Below, piece by piece: positions 36,400 to 49,857 of a stretch of DNA of 64,000 nucleotides. The notes under the pieces are model-generated. The model saw only the letters and a program-made list of their open reading frames with translations, ran no database searches and had not been told where the DNA came from. The stretch's first letter is position 1. Every line of letters begins with the position of its first letter. Source of the stretch: Drosophila persimilis (Eukaryota; Arthropoda; Insecta; Diptera; Drosophilidae); contig NW_020825288.1 in the NCBI RefSeq assembly GCF_003286085.1, positions 16,368,001 to 16,432,000 on the forward strand. The letters run 5' to 3'. Position numbers and translations under genes: made by a program.

Positions 36400-36990
36400 T
36401 AGTATGAGCAGTACCAGTATACCCGATACTCAAAAATAGTATTGGGGTATAGTCGATTTGTGTTGAAAATGGATGTGTTTAACGTCCAGAAGGAATCGTT
36501 TCCGACCCCAAAAAGTACATACATATATATATTGTTGATCAGCATCAATAGCCGAGTCGATTGAGCCATGTCTGTCTGTCAGTCCGTCTGTCCATCCTTA
36601 TCAGCGCCTAGTGCTCAAAGACTATAAGAGCTAGAGCTACGACATTTTGTATCCAAACTTCTGTAATAAGACACTATTACACGTACATATATTTCAAAAC
36701 TTAGCCCCACCCCTTTCCGCCCCAGAAAGGAAGATACCAGAAAATGAAAAACGCACAATCATAGAAAATTAGCAATTCTATCAGTTCGCCGAATCTGGAT
36801 CGGATCGGATTATTATTATAGCGCCCGACGACACGCTCAGACTGATTTTCTGTCTCTCTCGCACGCACTCTTTGCCGTGTCGTGCAATGTTAGCGCCGTC
36901 TGGTGGAGGAGAGCCATTCTGACTGAAGTATCGGGTATAAATGTAGAACTGCGGCCGCCGCAGCAACTCACAACGTTCCCCCTCGTTTTA
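36400..36990 (+). mobile_element. DINE-1/INE-1-type non-autonomous Helitron remnant
   Basis: It begins around TATACCCGATACTC and continues with CCAGAAGGAATCGTTTCCGA, GATCAGCATCAATAGCCGAG and GCCATGTCTGTCTGTC. The conserved block TCAGCGCCTAGTGCTCAAAG follows. It ends around GCAGCAACTCACAACGTTCC. These phrases are characteristic, as I remember them, of the abundant DINE-1/INE-1 Helitrons of Drosophila, including the obscura-group ISY type. It carries no Rep/helicase ORF. Exact ends were not fixed. Confidence 0.75.
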
Positions 36991-39900
36991 TTGAAGATTA
37001 GGGCGGAATAATCTGTCTAGACAATAAAATTGTATGAACTCCCAATGAAATTCTGCGCTAACTTTAAATATTTATTTTGTTTTACATAAATATACTACTC
37101 GAAATTGATAATATTATATGCATACGATTAAATATTTCCTCAATAATAGTCCTAATTTTCTAAGCGTATAACATCCAATGGATTCTAATGGATATGGATT
37201 CCATCAATCTATTACTTTAATATTTAATTAATTAAAACTTTCTAGACATTAGAACAATGGAATATTGCAAATATGGAATCCATAAATAGTCCGGAACCCC
37301 CTGGGATCTGTAGCATCTTCATCCCCGATTCAATTCGATGGCCAAGTTCAATTAAACATGGCCTTTGATTGGGAACTTCCATTTCGTAAATTCCCCAGCA
37401 GAGCCGGGAACAGAACACAGCCTGAAGGGTGTTTCTAATTAATTTCGCACCCACTCCCATCGCTGCCACAAGGAGCTACTGATTTTTATGCTGCCACACA
37501 CCCACTCTTGAGCACGCTAATGTAGCCATATATGTACATATTCTTGGGTGTACTTAGGCTCATGTATGTTGCATGTATATGGGCATTTTTAATAAGTTAC
37601 CGATTCTTTTCACGCATTCTTGCCGGAACACTCGGCAAAGCAGGGGCCGAGCCCCTCCACCCTCCACCACCGCTCCCTCGCCAGCGCCGTGGTCTCTTGG
37701 CCAATTTGGTGGGTGCCGTTTTAGCTGTTTTATAAATTAAATATGCCCCCGCGCAATGCCAGTCGGGGACTTCTGCCGCAAACGCAAATTTGGCACAATT
37801 TTCGGGGCCGGGTTAAATGAGTTTTTCGCGGGGGGGGGCTGGGGGATGGGGGTGCGGTTGTGTGTGCGGGGGTATTCTGATTGTCTGAATGGGCGACACG
37901 CCGTTAAGCAGTTCATTTGTAGGCAATTTTCGTATGATTACAAACAATTTCCGCACAGCTCGCCGGGAGTGTGTGCGATTAGCCTTCAAATTTATGGATC
38001 ATTCTTTCCTACTCTGCAGTCTCTGCAATGGGGGAGTCATGATTTTTATTGTTTCAAGTGGCTTTTTGGCGCTGAGGGAATAGGAGTGGGAATTGAAATG
38101 TTTGGGGCTGGAATTGGGAAAGAGTATGATATGTGGGTCATAAATTCGACGGCAAATTGCCCAATTTTCGTACACAGAGGGTAATTGCTTAGATATACGA
38201 GCGTTTGCAGTGTGTTGTTCGAATCCCTATGGGCTAAGAGGTAGGTATGTAGAGTGATTCATTTGCTAAGCTGATCAATCTTTGATATCTTTCTTCAACA
38301 ATATTATTTCCATTTAGTCTTCTTGAAGTATTTGTCTCTATATCTAATTGAAAACATATATTCACATAAAATACTTCAGAGCACAGCATAATCCATGAAT
38401 GCTTAAGACACAAAACCCCGTAGATATATGAAATGAAATTTTGTAGTCTGCTTATAAAGTATTGATAGAAACTTTTTGACTTTTTGGCTGTAATAAAAAT
38501 ATGAAAGTTGAACTGATTTTATAAGCTGCTGAAATTCCCTTGGGACGTCTGTTACGAATACCCTTATAGAGCATATTAGTGCTAAAAATTTGAATATAAG
38601 TCGAATGCTTTTCCCCCAATGTATTTTATAGAATTTCAGCACATTGAACTAATTTGTATAACAACTCTTTTAACTTATTAGGGAAACGAAATTCAACATT
38701 TTAGTGCCTCTTTGGCACATCAAAATAATTAAATAAGATACGGTCATAAAAAATAAACAAAACAATACGAAACAAACCTCAAGTCAAGCTTTCGTTTAAG
38801 CCTTTTAAGACTAGGCCTCCATAAAACGAGTAAACAGTTAAGACGGACGGACATTAGACGTTTTGAAAGCAAATTATAACATTTGAGTGGCATTAAAAAG
38901 CGGATCGTAAAAGTATCTTTGCCGGACTCTGATCTCGAATCGGAATTTCTACAACCCGTTCGGAATTTTATTTGCATATACAAATTGGCTAAATGCATTT
39001 TAATCGTCTCGATCGGGTTACAAATATTAAAACGACACCTTTCCCCGCCTTCAGCCTTTGGGCCCCGTCCCTGGCCCCTTTCTCTCCATATAGCACGTAG
39101 TTATCTCAACTACCCAAGTTAATTGCTTAATTTCTAAAGACAGCGACCAGATCGTTGAGATCCGACAGACCGCTCAGGCCCTTAGAGCATTAGACAACGA
39201 CTCGGATATTTTTATTGTTCCCCTGAGCCTCTCCTACCTGATGTTCGTTTATACCCGTACGGCGGATGAGTCATATTCGATCTTTTGGCCCGGGTCACAT
39301 TTTGGGATGCAATTTGCTTATCGACTCTCCGAAAACGACTCGAGAAATGCGTCTCTCCTGGCGGTGGCTTCAATAATTTTATTGGTATGGCCCACGTCGA
39401 CGACGACTTCGCTGCAATCAATTAGCATTGTGACCTGTTTCTCTACCGAGCCCCTCTGCCTCTGCCTCTGCCTCTGCCTGCGCCTCAGCTTACTGCTCAC
39501 TCTCGCACTCTTATCACTTTGACGCGCTTGTTAATGAACGAGCTGGAGCTGGAGCTGGAGCTGAGCCCGAACCAGCACTCGAAGAAAATGCAATGGTTTC
39601 AAAACAATTTCAACGGCTTTGCTGTGTTTTCAGTGTATTTTTAGTATTGAGGGGCTCGAGGCAACTATATCAATTATATTTAAAGGGAAGACTTTGGAAA
39701 AAGACGTGCAGTTGTCTGCAGCATATCAACTAATATACAGAGATATATTTTTCTCAGTGCACAATTAAATTTGTATCTTGAGGTCGAGATTCCCCCGAGT
39801 GTCCTCCGTTCCGTTCCGTTTCGTTCCGTGCCCCTCTCATATTTTGATGCATCGATCTGTGAGCGACTTTGTTTTGTGATTTTGTTATGATTATTGTTAT

Positions 39901-42900
39901 GGCGCCGTTTCTTAAAAGCTTTTTGCTTAAAACGTATTTTAAATGCTAATTAAAATGTGTTTATTTCTTAAAGCAAATCATTAAAATGTTTTGGATCGGG
40001 GTGTTTAATATTTAATTTGGGGAATACACTCTCCATTAATACGCGAAAATCGCTAGAGACATGAGTGAAAAATGACTCATGGCGAAATTATAAATGAGCG
40101 TGCAACTGAAGCTCAAATCGAAATCGAAATTCATTTTTCAAATCGGGCACACAAATTAGCATTTGCCATTCATTTTTTTGTACAGTTTTTCCCGGGAATA
40201 ACAAATGAAAATGCTCGTTTCTGCTGGCCCGCTTGTTCCCAAAACAATTAAAAATGGCAGCCAGGAGCAGGAGGCCGCCCTGGGGTGCCTGGAGATGGGC
40301 CTGTGTCTCGTCCATCATGTGAAATGCACTTTAGTGAAAATGAAAAAAAGCTTGGGCATGGACGGCACCGGAAGCCCACCGGATCTCAAGCCCAAGAGAA
40401 AGCAGAGAGATGGAGATAGAGAAAGAGGGAGAGAGAGAGAGAGAGAGAGAGAGGACTGTGAATCACAGTTCATTAATTTCAAATGGCCTCATGCTGGTGT
40501 CAGCCGGGAAGGCAGGCGGGTCCAGGTGTTGGCTTGAAAATGCATCTAGCGGGCCAGCCTCATCCAGGGTCGGAAAATTGCCCTGGCCAACTGACAAATG
40601 AAACTTGTTTGCACCTCCGGCCGGCCCGAAAGCCCCAAAGCTCCGCCAAGTGGGAGTACTCGTACCACACCAGCCCCAACAGCAACACGAACAGAACTGC
40701 GAGTGGGCCTCCAACTAATGGTGATAGAACAGCTTCAGAGCAGAGCTCCGCCAGCCTCTTGAATATTTCAAAATGGCGGCCCTGTCATTAGCCGAAGAAT
40801 GATGAACATTGCCTCGGAGAGTGTCCGGCCTGAGTCGGCGTTGGAATGAATTGGAAAATGTGCAGGGCCGAAAGAAGTCTGATTCTGATTCAAAAAGAAA
40901 CCAAGCATTGAAGTGAAGTTGATTTGAACATTTGTCAAGGATATCCTTAAAGAAATCCATACTAATGAAGGGCAAAGTAAATTTGATGTTATCTTATGAA
41001 TGGGACTATCATGGACTCTCCAATTTAGAATTAATTAATAATGTATGGTAAACAAATTTAAAATGAATGATACAAACCTAAAATAAGCTACAAAACGAAC
41101 TTCCTTATAAGATAATAATCATATTAAATATTTATGGACATGTATCCTTACTAGTTATGAGACATCCGCACATGGGAAATGAGATGCCCTCACGCTTCCT
41201 CCCGCAATACCGACAGACGGCCATAAAGTGAAGTGCCATTAGGTCCGTCCAACACCAAACAGGCATCAGGCCATGGTCAACGGCAAATCATTTACACAAA
41301 TCAAGCGAAAGCCCCGGCAATCAGGGCCGAGTGACAAAGCCTGATGTATGTGTAAGCGAAGTTGTCGTCGTAGCATCAACGCCACCACCACCACCCCCAC
41401 GCTCCTCATCAGTCAGGCACTCTCATTGGCCAGCCTCCATTACACCCACGCTCCTACCACGTTGTCATCGCCGTCCAATTGCTCAGTTAATGGATCGCTG
41501 AGGCCATAAAAGTGTGCCAGCTTGGTAACTCGAAATCGCACTCCAAACCGAATCCCAATCCGAATCTGAAACTGAAGCACAGCTCGAACGCGGTGGCAAT
41601 TAAAAACTCAACCACAAAACCGTTGTTAATGACGAAAACGAGGCGAGGACGAGGACGAGGATGAGAAGGAGAATGAGAATGAGAACGGGGAATGATCCGA
41701 AGTCTAAAGCTGACCACGTGTGACAAATTGACGCTTTTTAATTTTGCCCTGCACCCACACCACACTCGAAACGAAAGCGCCACACGGATCCAGTCCGATG
41801 CCACCCCCCAGGAGCCCCAGCCTCTCCTTGTCGCCTGATTGATGACATCGTTGCGGTTGTTCTTGTTGGAGGCGGAGGCTGTTGCTGTTGTTCCCGAGAT
41901 GCCTTAAAAAGGTGTTTTCATTTTGCATGCAAAAACATCGCCCTGATTAATTGCCTCGCACACTCAAACGGGGGGAGGGGGGCCAGTGGCACCTTGGAGA
42001 GTGGAGAGTGGACGGACTCTGACTCTGACTCTGACTCTACTTTATTTAACAAATGATGTGCATGTCTCAAGTGGCGATAAGTAGCCAGCGAAATGCAGTC
42101 GGAGCTCATAATAGAGTTGAAGTTGAGCCCAGAGCCAGGTCCCGAGCCAAGTCTGGACCCAGCCGGAGTCCGATGCCAGGCAACCAAATCAAAATGTTAA
42201 TGACACTCTCAATACAGTTATCACGGAAAGACCTGGTGAGGTCTGGCGAGGACTGGGCCTGTAGCCACTTGACCGAGCCTTTTAACATTTTTGCCATTCC
42301 TATCGGGACTGTCGTCCTCCGCGTCCTCCTCGCCTTGCTGTTGTCGTCCGTCGTCGGCATCGACGACGCTGTTAAGTTGTCATTTCCATTATGACCATGT
42401 CGCTTTAGCATTTAACAAATAGTTGAGACATTTACAAGCGGCGATAAGAGAGACGGAGACGGACCGGAGAGGAAGGCACTCCGAATGCTCGACGATTTGT
42501 GTTAATGTATTTATACGCGAGCTTGGCCAGCGGCTAATTGATGTCGCCTCTAAATGGGAAAGCGGCAGGCCAGCAAAGTTTAATATTCATATGGCCAGCG
42601 CTAGCCTGTCATACATTAATCAAAGACAGCGTCCATAAAACCTCATAAATATATGTGACTATGAATCGAAGCCCACACAGCCCCACATCTAGAAGAGGGA
42701 GAGACAGCCATAATTGCCTAGCACTTTTGACATGCCAACATGATAATATGACAAGACAAGTCAACGGGGCATCAAGAAACTTATCAGCCCGGCAACAAAG
42801 AACTCCAGGCCGGATGTGGATGCGCTCGGCTGGCGATGGCCGCCACGTCCACGTCCACGTCCACGCCCAGACCTATTACACCGCCCTTTGTCTCTAAGTG

Positions 42901-44654
42901 AGTGTGTTGACAAGACGCCAAGCCGGGGACCTGGGAATGAAAGCCAAGAAAAATTATAAAACGATAAGGCCAGGCAACAAAGTCGTGAGTCAAGCAACAA
43001 AAACATATCGAAAACATAAATATGCATATCGAAAATGGCTTAGACAATTTCAATTTGTCAAGAGATATGATAGAGAACGATCACACAGTGAGACGGTTTC
43101 GACAACACCCTCGTTGGTGGGCGTTTCCATTGTGCTACCAAAGAGCCAGCGGATCAATTTGAAATCGATTTGTCATTGAGAAGGAATCAAACATATGGCC
43201 GGGCAATGGTTCCTTCCCGACTCTCGAAACTGCTCTTTATTATGCTCGTAAATCATTCTCGATGATCATTTCCTTGAACCGCGATCTACAGAATGCCAAT
43301 CAGTAAAAACACTTCCGATGAGTTCTCCATCGATCCATCGATTACAGACCATTTACTGCAGTTCTTCAACTTCTTCAGCTTAAACGTGTTGCAACAGCAC
43401 GTCTGGAGTACACCTCTACGTAATTTTCGCAAAACGTTTTGTTTGAAATTGGAATTGGTTTTGTTTCGCAAGACAATTTAACCGCAATTCGACTAAAACG
43501 ATAGGCGGACCATTTATAAAAGCCCAAACACAGAGTTAAGCTAAAACCAAACCCAAAGTGAAACTCTGAGAACGGATTTGAGTGCGATTTAGCATACCCT
43601 ACAAAGAACGAACTACAAAATTGGACACGGCGCATCAGGCAAGCACGTTTCGTATTAAGGAAATCGTCGGGACCGTAAAGACTCGGGCCAGATCCCAGCC
43701 AACTGAACCAGCAATTGGCTTGGACTCTGGCTTGGCAATGGCGATGGCCACTATGAAAATGATGGCCAAGTCAGTCAAAAGAGAGAGAGAGAGAGAGAGC
43801 GAGAGACACAGTCAGGGGAATGGCATGGAAATCGCATTCACATTCACATTCACAGCGAATCAATTTCAAATAGCCATCCATCATTTTGATCATCAACAAG
43901 TCAACGTCATCATCAGCTCATCTCAGCTCTGCCTCAGCCTCAGCCTCAGCATCGGGCCAGGCCAGGAATTGCTGATTGCCGCAAAATCATTTTTGCATTT
44001 CGACTGGCAGACTGGCAACAAAAACTCTTTGAGCTGATGTTGATGAAAACGATTTTAAATTATTTTATTGCAATTGCAAAATTGTACTGTACTGCTTGAC
44101 TGGTTCGCTTTTCCGTCTGGTTGGCTGCCTCTGGCTTTCGGTCCATGGCCCGGTCCCAGTCCCCGGACCTGGCTTATGGCCGCATGGCTATATCAATTTT
44201 TTTCGCTTTTTCTGTTTTATTGCAACTCCATTAAAATTGAATTGAGTTTTCGTTGTTGCTTTTGCTATTGCTGTTGTGCCTGTTATTGTTGAAAATATAA
44301 TAATGGTTATTACGCTGAAACGATTGTTGTTAAATTAAAAATTATTGATTATGCCGCACACTGCAGTGGAAAAATGTTGGTAGAAACCCCATGCGGGGAA
44401 TTTGAATATGCTTTACCGTCACTGTACGTTCGTTTTTATGGATAACACGAAATCAAGTAATTGGGTTCTCTTAACGTACATATTTTACAACCAACTTGGC
44501 CTTAATTAAGCCTGCATTTGAAAGGTACTATGCGGTTCCGGTAACTTAGTTCGGCAATTTTTAAGGGCAAATTAAAAAGGTACGATATTCATACATGTAT
44601 ATGCATGTATGTTAATTTTGTTGGCTAATTCTACATTTATATATTCAATTATAT
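36991..44654. other. Intergenic DNA between the Helitron remnant and the Fancm 3' end
   Basis: It contains GA microsatellites at 40,429-40,452 and 43,781-43,799 and several short GAG/CTC repeats. A GTCCAC repeat lies near 42,843-42,865 and an ACTCTG repeat near 42,014-42,038. No ORF with coding character was found. AT-rich parts (38.3-39.0 and 40.9-41.2 kb) also show nothing specific. Confidence 0.5.
40429..40452. repeat. GA dinucleotide microsatellite
   Basis: Twelve uninterrupted GA units within a longer purine-rich stretch. Confidence 0.9.
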
Positions 44655-44660
44655 TTTATT
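44655..44660 (-). terminator. Candidate polyadenylation signal of Fancm
   Basis: TTTATT on the plus strand reads AATAAA in Fancm sense, about 520 nt after the stop. Nothing closer matches exactly. Low certainty. Confidence 0.3.
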
Positions 44661-45180
44661 CAAAATCCAAACCGTCATATTTCAGTAATGCACAACGTTG
44701 AACAGTGTTCAACTGAAATTATTTCCATTTCTGTCTGGAGCTCAAGAACCAGCACTATCTGTTGCCAGTCCCCCAACAACAATGTGAAAAGGAGAAGTCT
44801 TCGCTCTTCGACAGCATCAACAAGATGGTAAAAAGAGGCTCCAGCTCGAGAGTCTAACAATGTCGCGACGCTTACCCCCCAATCCGGCCGGAATCATTGG
44901 CGCGGCCAACATCAGTTCAACTACAGTTTGTATATGGAAAACTTGTTCAATTACCTTTTGCGTTTTATGACACGATTGAAAGACGATAATATAATTTACA
45001 TAATAATTTGAAACAATTTGAAACACATATACAAAGTAAAAACGATCAAATTTTCTGGAAAGTCTTAACCCTAATCTTGTCTTTGATTTACAACTATTTG
45101 CTAAACTTACAATTACTTTGAACGTGAACACATGTATGGCCCGAATATCGTGTTGTGATCTGATTGGACTGGACTGATCT

Positions 45181-48100
45181 TTAATTTAAAAAGATTACAT
45201 CGTCATCATCATCGCTGGAACTGGCTATTGTGTGCACACGACGACGCTTGTTGGAAGGAGCTGCTGGCAGTTCCACTCCAAGTCGACGCTGTCTACGTCG
45301 TTCTTTTAGAATACGTTCGGCCCGCTCCAGCGGGCACTCGGAAACATCATGCTTCTCGTGTGCAAAACTCTCGTCGGCAACAACAAAGGAAGAGGGCATA
45401 TACTGGGAAGCTTCTGCCTCGACAGCCTGTGAGAAGATGAGCGACTCATCGTGATATACACGGCGAGCGGGAATCTTAAAGGCACCAGGACGTTGAACGG
45501 GACTCCTGCAAAAGTTATATCGTATAAAACGTAATCTCATCAAAGTATTCTTTACTTACCTGATACCCTGCAGGTACATGGCATGATCAGTGGTGTCATT
45601 GTGGTCCTCATCATCGCTAGAAACTATCACAGAATCCTTTAGATACGCGCCAATGGTGTGCTCTGCCTCCTCTTCGTGATCAGATCCGCTTTTCTCTGCT
45701 TCATCGACAATGAAGGAGTTAAATCTACGGCGTTTCTGGCGTGGCCTGGTCGGGGGAGTTGGTGTTTCCGGCTGAAAGGCGGAGAAAGAGGAGGTTAATT
45801 TATAGTATTGTAAGAAGTGTGCGATTAAATACCATTTGAGTGGCAGGAATTTGTTCGCCCTCATCGGAATCGCAATCAACCTGGGTGACCGGCACCGGCT
45901 GGATTGATTTCTGTTGTTCTTCTTCATCGGAACTGATAATGATCTTCCGCTTCGATGGTCTCCGTATGATAGGCGAATCCTCTTCAATGACCACTGTACG
46001 AGTTTTTGATGTAGACGCATTCATTGAAGTCAGCCGATGCAAGGACTCCGCCGCTTTGGCCATACGCCCGCACCCACGCATACGATTCAGGTACAGATCG
46101 AAAATGCTGGGTGACTTATCTGGGACACACGGAGTAGTCCGCTTTCGATGTTCTGGCGACTGGAGGTTATCCGGAAGATGCAGAGCTTTTGAGGGGGGAG
46201 TGGGAACAATTTGTGCAGTTGAGGTGGTTTTGGCCGCTAATTTGGCGGCTAGACTTTTGGCCTGTGGTTTGCATGGTGACACAGAGTCGCAATTAAAGAT
46301 GTCTGGTGAAATATTACGTGGAGTAGAGCAGGATTGGAACAAATCAGGTATGTTCTCTTTCATAGCATCACTTGGCAAGAGCGTGTCCCGCTTCTGCTGG
46401 CTCATCAGCACCACCTCCTCAGCCATTGGTTCCAGGAAATCATTCAAATCGATTCCCAAGTCATCTGGAGTTGCATCCACAGTAGCAACTGCTTTTATAG
46501 CGGGCGTCACGTTTAATAATGGGATCACATGTGGGTCTGGTCTTACGTTTGCCTCCGATTCCAGATCTGGCAGTGGACTTTGAGTGGGTTCTGCAAATGC
46601 TTCCGCTTCTGTTTTTTCAGTCTTCAGACCTGGGGCCGTTTCACTCATCAAGCAATTTAATCGATCCAAGTTATCCCCCAGATCGCTTGCCTCCACCCGT
46701 GAATCGCACTCGTCTTCCTCCTGGAGTACTTCGGACTTTAGTCGGCTCTCCGGCTTTACTCTAAGTGGCGTTGATCTATGCGGCACCGCTTCTGTGGCGG
46801 CAAAGTCCAGCCATTGGCTTTGATACATGGAATTGCATTCTGTTTCAACCTTTTGCTCCCATTCATCATCCGACCAGGTGACTTCCTCGCCACCAAGTTG
46901 CTCGTGAACTGTCGCCTCCAGATTTCGCAACTCCAGCTTATCCAGGAGCTGCTGCTTCAGCTCGAAATTGTCTGAATTCAGGCCTTGCTCATCTAGACCT
47001 TCGAAGATCCTATCACAGGTGGCTCTAAATGCTTTTTCTGTCTCCTCATCCAGTGGACTCTCCAGATCTTTGAGGGTAATCTCTGCCAGAGATGGCTCCG
47101 ACTCTAAAAGTTCCTCTAGTTTCTCGGGCCCATCGCATATTTCCAAAAGCAGCTTGTAGTTATTTCTGGTTCGTTGCTGCCTGCTATTCAAACGTTCCTC
47201 GGGAATGTTCATCTGGTTTTGAAGTACCATCTTTGAATGGGTTTCCTGTACGAAAATGGGATTACTGCGCAGCAGATGGAGCTTAAGCTGCCGGGGCAGT
47301 TCCTTGTCTTGCAGATGGCTGATTAGGTCTTGGGAGGCCGTGATAATCGGCTTGTTCGATTGCAATATACGTGTTAGCTTTCGCAGGCGTTGAATCTCCT
47401 CCTGACTGTTGCTCAACTTGGTTGCCTGGGTGTCCAGGAGGAAGTTCTTAACGTTTACACTGTTCCGAGTCGCTTGGTCCTGGATCATCTGCTGGGAAGC
47501 TTCACTCATCTGATAAGGTTGGAGTCCCTGCAGTATTCCCTGACTCTCCGAAGGATGGCTACTTTGCTTGTAGAACTTGTGGAGGGTTACATTCGTCTCT
47601 TTTCGTTTTTTCGGTTCCTTTGCCTTTGCGGAGGGTTTCAGTTTCGGCTTATCCTCAATGGCAGCTGCTTCCATGTGCTTCTCTTCGCACTTCGGTTGAA
47701 ACTGAGATGGCACCATTCGGGGATTGTTCGCATATAGCGACATTCGCACCACGGATGAGTTGAGCAGTTTCTTGTTTGTCTGATCCTTGTTAGCCAGCAC
47801 ATCCTTGAGCACTTGGTGCTCTCGTCCCTCGGTGACGAGCATCACAACCTCACCGTTCTTCTTCCTTCCGGTTCGGCCTATGCGTTGCACGAAACGCGTG
47901 GGATTCGAACTGCAAATGTCGAAGCATACAATCATTTCCACTTCGCCCACATCAATGCCCTCCTCGCCAATGGAGGTGGCCACGAGGACGTTGCTGGTGC
48001 CGCTTCGAAAATCAGCCATGATCTGGATTTGCTGCTTCTGCGTCAGGGCATAGCTAGCTCCCGCGGTGCTTCCTTGTCCAACAAAGCACCGGGCACGCAG

Positions 48101-49675
48101 CAGCGGTCTGTGCTGGAGGAGTAGTCGATGAATCAGCATCACAGACTCACGGTACTCGCAGAATACAATGGCACGGGACTCGGCATTCGACTGAAACATG
48201 TGAAAAGTAATCCATAAGTGGAGATCCGACTGTAGATTTAAAAACCTGTCTTACCGCAAAGTGCTCGAGCAGCACCAGGCGCAGTTTTTCATACTTGGCA
48301 TGGCCAAAGTCCAGATCAGCAGGCATCGCAGGCACTTCACCGTTCGTCATAGTATGCGTGGTGAAATCTAGGGGATTAGCACCCAAATTCAGACGCACCT
48401 GATCCACCAAATTTCTTAGGTCTCCGTCTCGGGCCAGGACAAACTTTTCACGTCCCTCCTCATCCGCATCGAAGTTATTCACGAACACACGCAGTCCGTG
48501 CCGCTCCATCAGCTCCAGGGAGTGATATAGACTAATGCACACGGAAAAGTTTCCAGCAATGATGTTGTGCTCTGGATGTCGCTGCCCCTTGGCCGAGCGT
48601 TCGTTGAACGTTTTCTGATCGTAGAGCAAATTGTTCTTGCTGATGTTGCCCTTGGTCCCCTTCAGAACGTCCGCAGCAATGAGCTGTCGCAGATACGGTT
48701 CGATAATCTGAAGCAAACGCTCGCGCGTCTCCTTTATCCTATCCTTGAGGGGCACCACAATCGTTCGTATAATGCGCCTGTGTATGTAGGGTTGGACATC
48801 AATTGAGTTGTCCCAGCGAACTTGAAGGTTGGCAATGTACAGGTTCTGGCAGACAGTGGCCACGTCCTCCATCGTTCGTCCTGGCGTAGCGGACAAGGCT
48901 AGCATGCGGAAGTTCGGATTGTGGGCCATCATGCAATCGGCCACTTGGGTGAAGGCGTAGCGGCCCTTGGCCCGATGCGCCTCATCCACCACCAGGAGTT
49001 TGATGGCGCCAAATGGAAAATAAGCTCCGTCGTCCGTCTCCAGCATATCGGAGTGAACCACCTGTGGTGTGGCGAAGAAAACACGCTTGCTGGCCCACAG
49101 TTGAGCACGCTTCGGACGCGCCAGTTGTCCTGACGAAACCAAAGACACTTCCTTACTCTTTGCACACTATATAGTGACGTTGCTCAACATACCCGTCAGC
49201 TGCACGGTGTCGGAACCCGGGAAGGGCATGATCTTCTGACAGGCGGCAATCTGCTGCGCGACGAGTGGCCGCGTTGGGGCCATGAAGATGATCTTTCCCT
49301 GAGGATACCATCGATAGAAGTTGTACATAACCACGGCTGCGATGAACGTCTTCCCCAGACCCGTCGGCAGAACCACCAAAGTGTTTTTATAGAGTGCCGA
49401 CTGGACGATGTTTTGCTGATACGATCGCAGGGGAAGATTGTTCGGATAGATCCAATTGTGGCCGGTGGCCATGTCGAAGCCGTGGCACTCATCCTCTGCA
49501 TGGACTGCAGGTTCGTCGGTCTTCGATCCAGATTGATCCTGCTTAATGTACGAAAATTCTGATTAATCTCCAGCTGATCGCATTATAACTTATGCGACAT
49601 TACGTTGCTCTCCAGCAGTTCATGGTTCTCCAGGGCAGCCACCAAGTCGTCATCATCGTTCCAATCTACATCCAT
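45181..49675 (-). CDS. Fancm: Fancm, FANCM-family DNA helicase/translocase
   Basis: Six coding exons on the minus strand: 49604-49675, 49193-49538, 48255-49129, 45833-48190, 45560-45771 and 45181-45505. All junctions are GT/AG and in phase, giving 1,395 codons plus stop. The introns of 54-65 bp are typical of flies. SF2 helicase motifs are intact: motif I PTGLGKT (residues 82-88), motif II DEAH (188-191), motif III SATPG (219-223) and motif VI QRIGRTGR (533-540). An acidic and Ser-rich tail follows, with basic patches and a terminal DDDDDVIFLN. FANCM proteins bind branched DNA, remodel stalled replication forks and restrain crossovers; in flies Fancm acts in the nucleus in anti-crossover and interstrand-crosslink repair. 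No ERCC4 nuclease-like domain is apparent at the C terminus. The start is the ATG giving MDVDWNDDDD; an overlapping upstream ATG meets a stop after four codons. The exon 1/2 acceptor could alternatively be 3 nt earlier. Confidence 0.95.
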
Positions 49676-49736
49676 GACATCGTAATTAATTTTTTTTATT
49701 TTATTATTATCAAAAACAACAAAAAAAGGATAAGGA

Positions 49737-49823
49737 CCAGTGTGGCCGCGAAATTATCGTGAAAATATACCGTCCGACCCGCAGAAATATACCAAATTTG
49801 CCGTCAAATTTTAAAAATATACC
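49737..49823 (-). promoter_or_regulatory. Fancm core promoter: motif 1 plus three motif 6 copies
   Basis: In Fancm sense there are three copies of GGTATATTT(T/C), at 49,814-49,823, 49,784-49,793 and 49,762-49,771. They are followed by GGCCACACTGG at 49,737-49,747, about 60 bp before the ATG. These match fly core-promoter motif 6 (GTATWTT core) and motif 1 (YGGTCACACTR, one mismatch). The two are known to co-occur in TATA-less housekeeping promoters. Transcription probably starts near motif 1, giving a very short 5' UTR. Confidence 0.65.
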
Positions 49824-49857
49824 GTACATATACTGACGAATTCAAGTTCCATTATAC

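Noticed and set aside
43582-44037. 151-codon plus-strand ORF
   Set aside because: Made largely of translated GA and CATTCA/GCCTCA simple repeats; no coding character.
45840-46583. 247-codon plus-strand ORF
   Set aside because: It is exactly antisense to the large Fancm exon, a shadow of real coding sequence.
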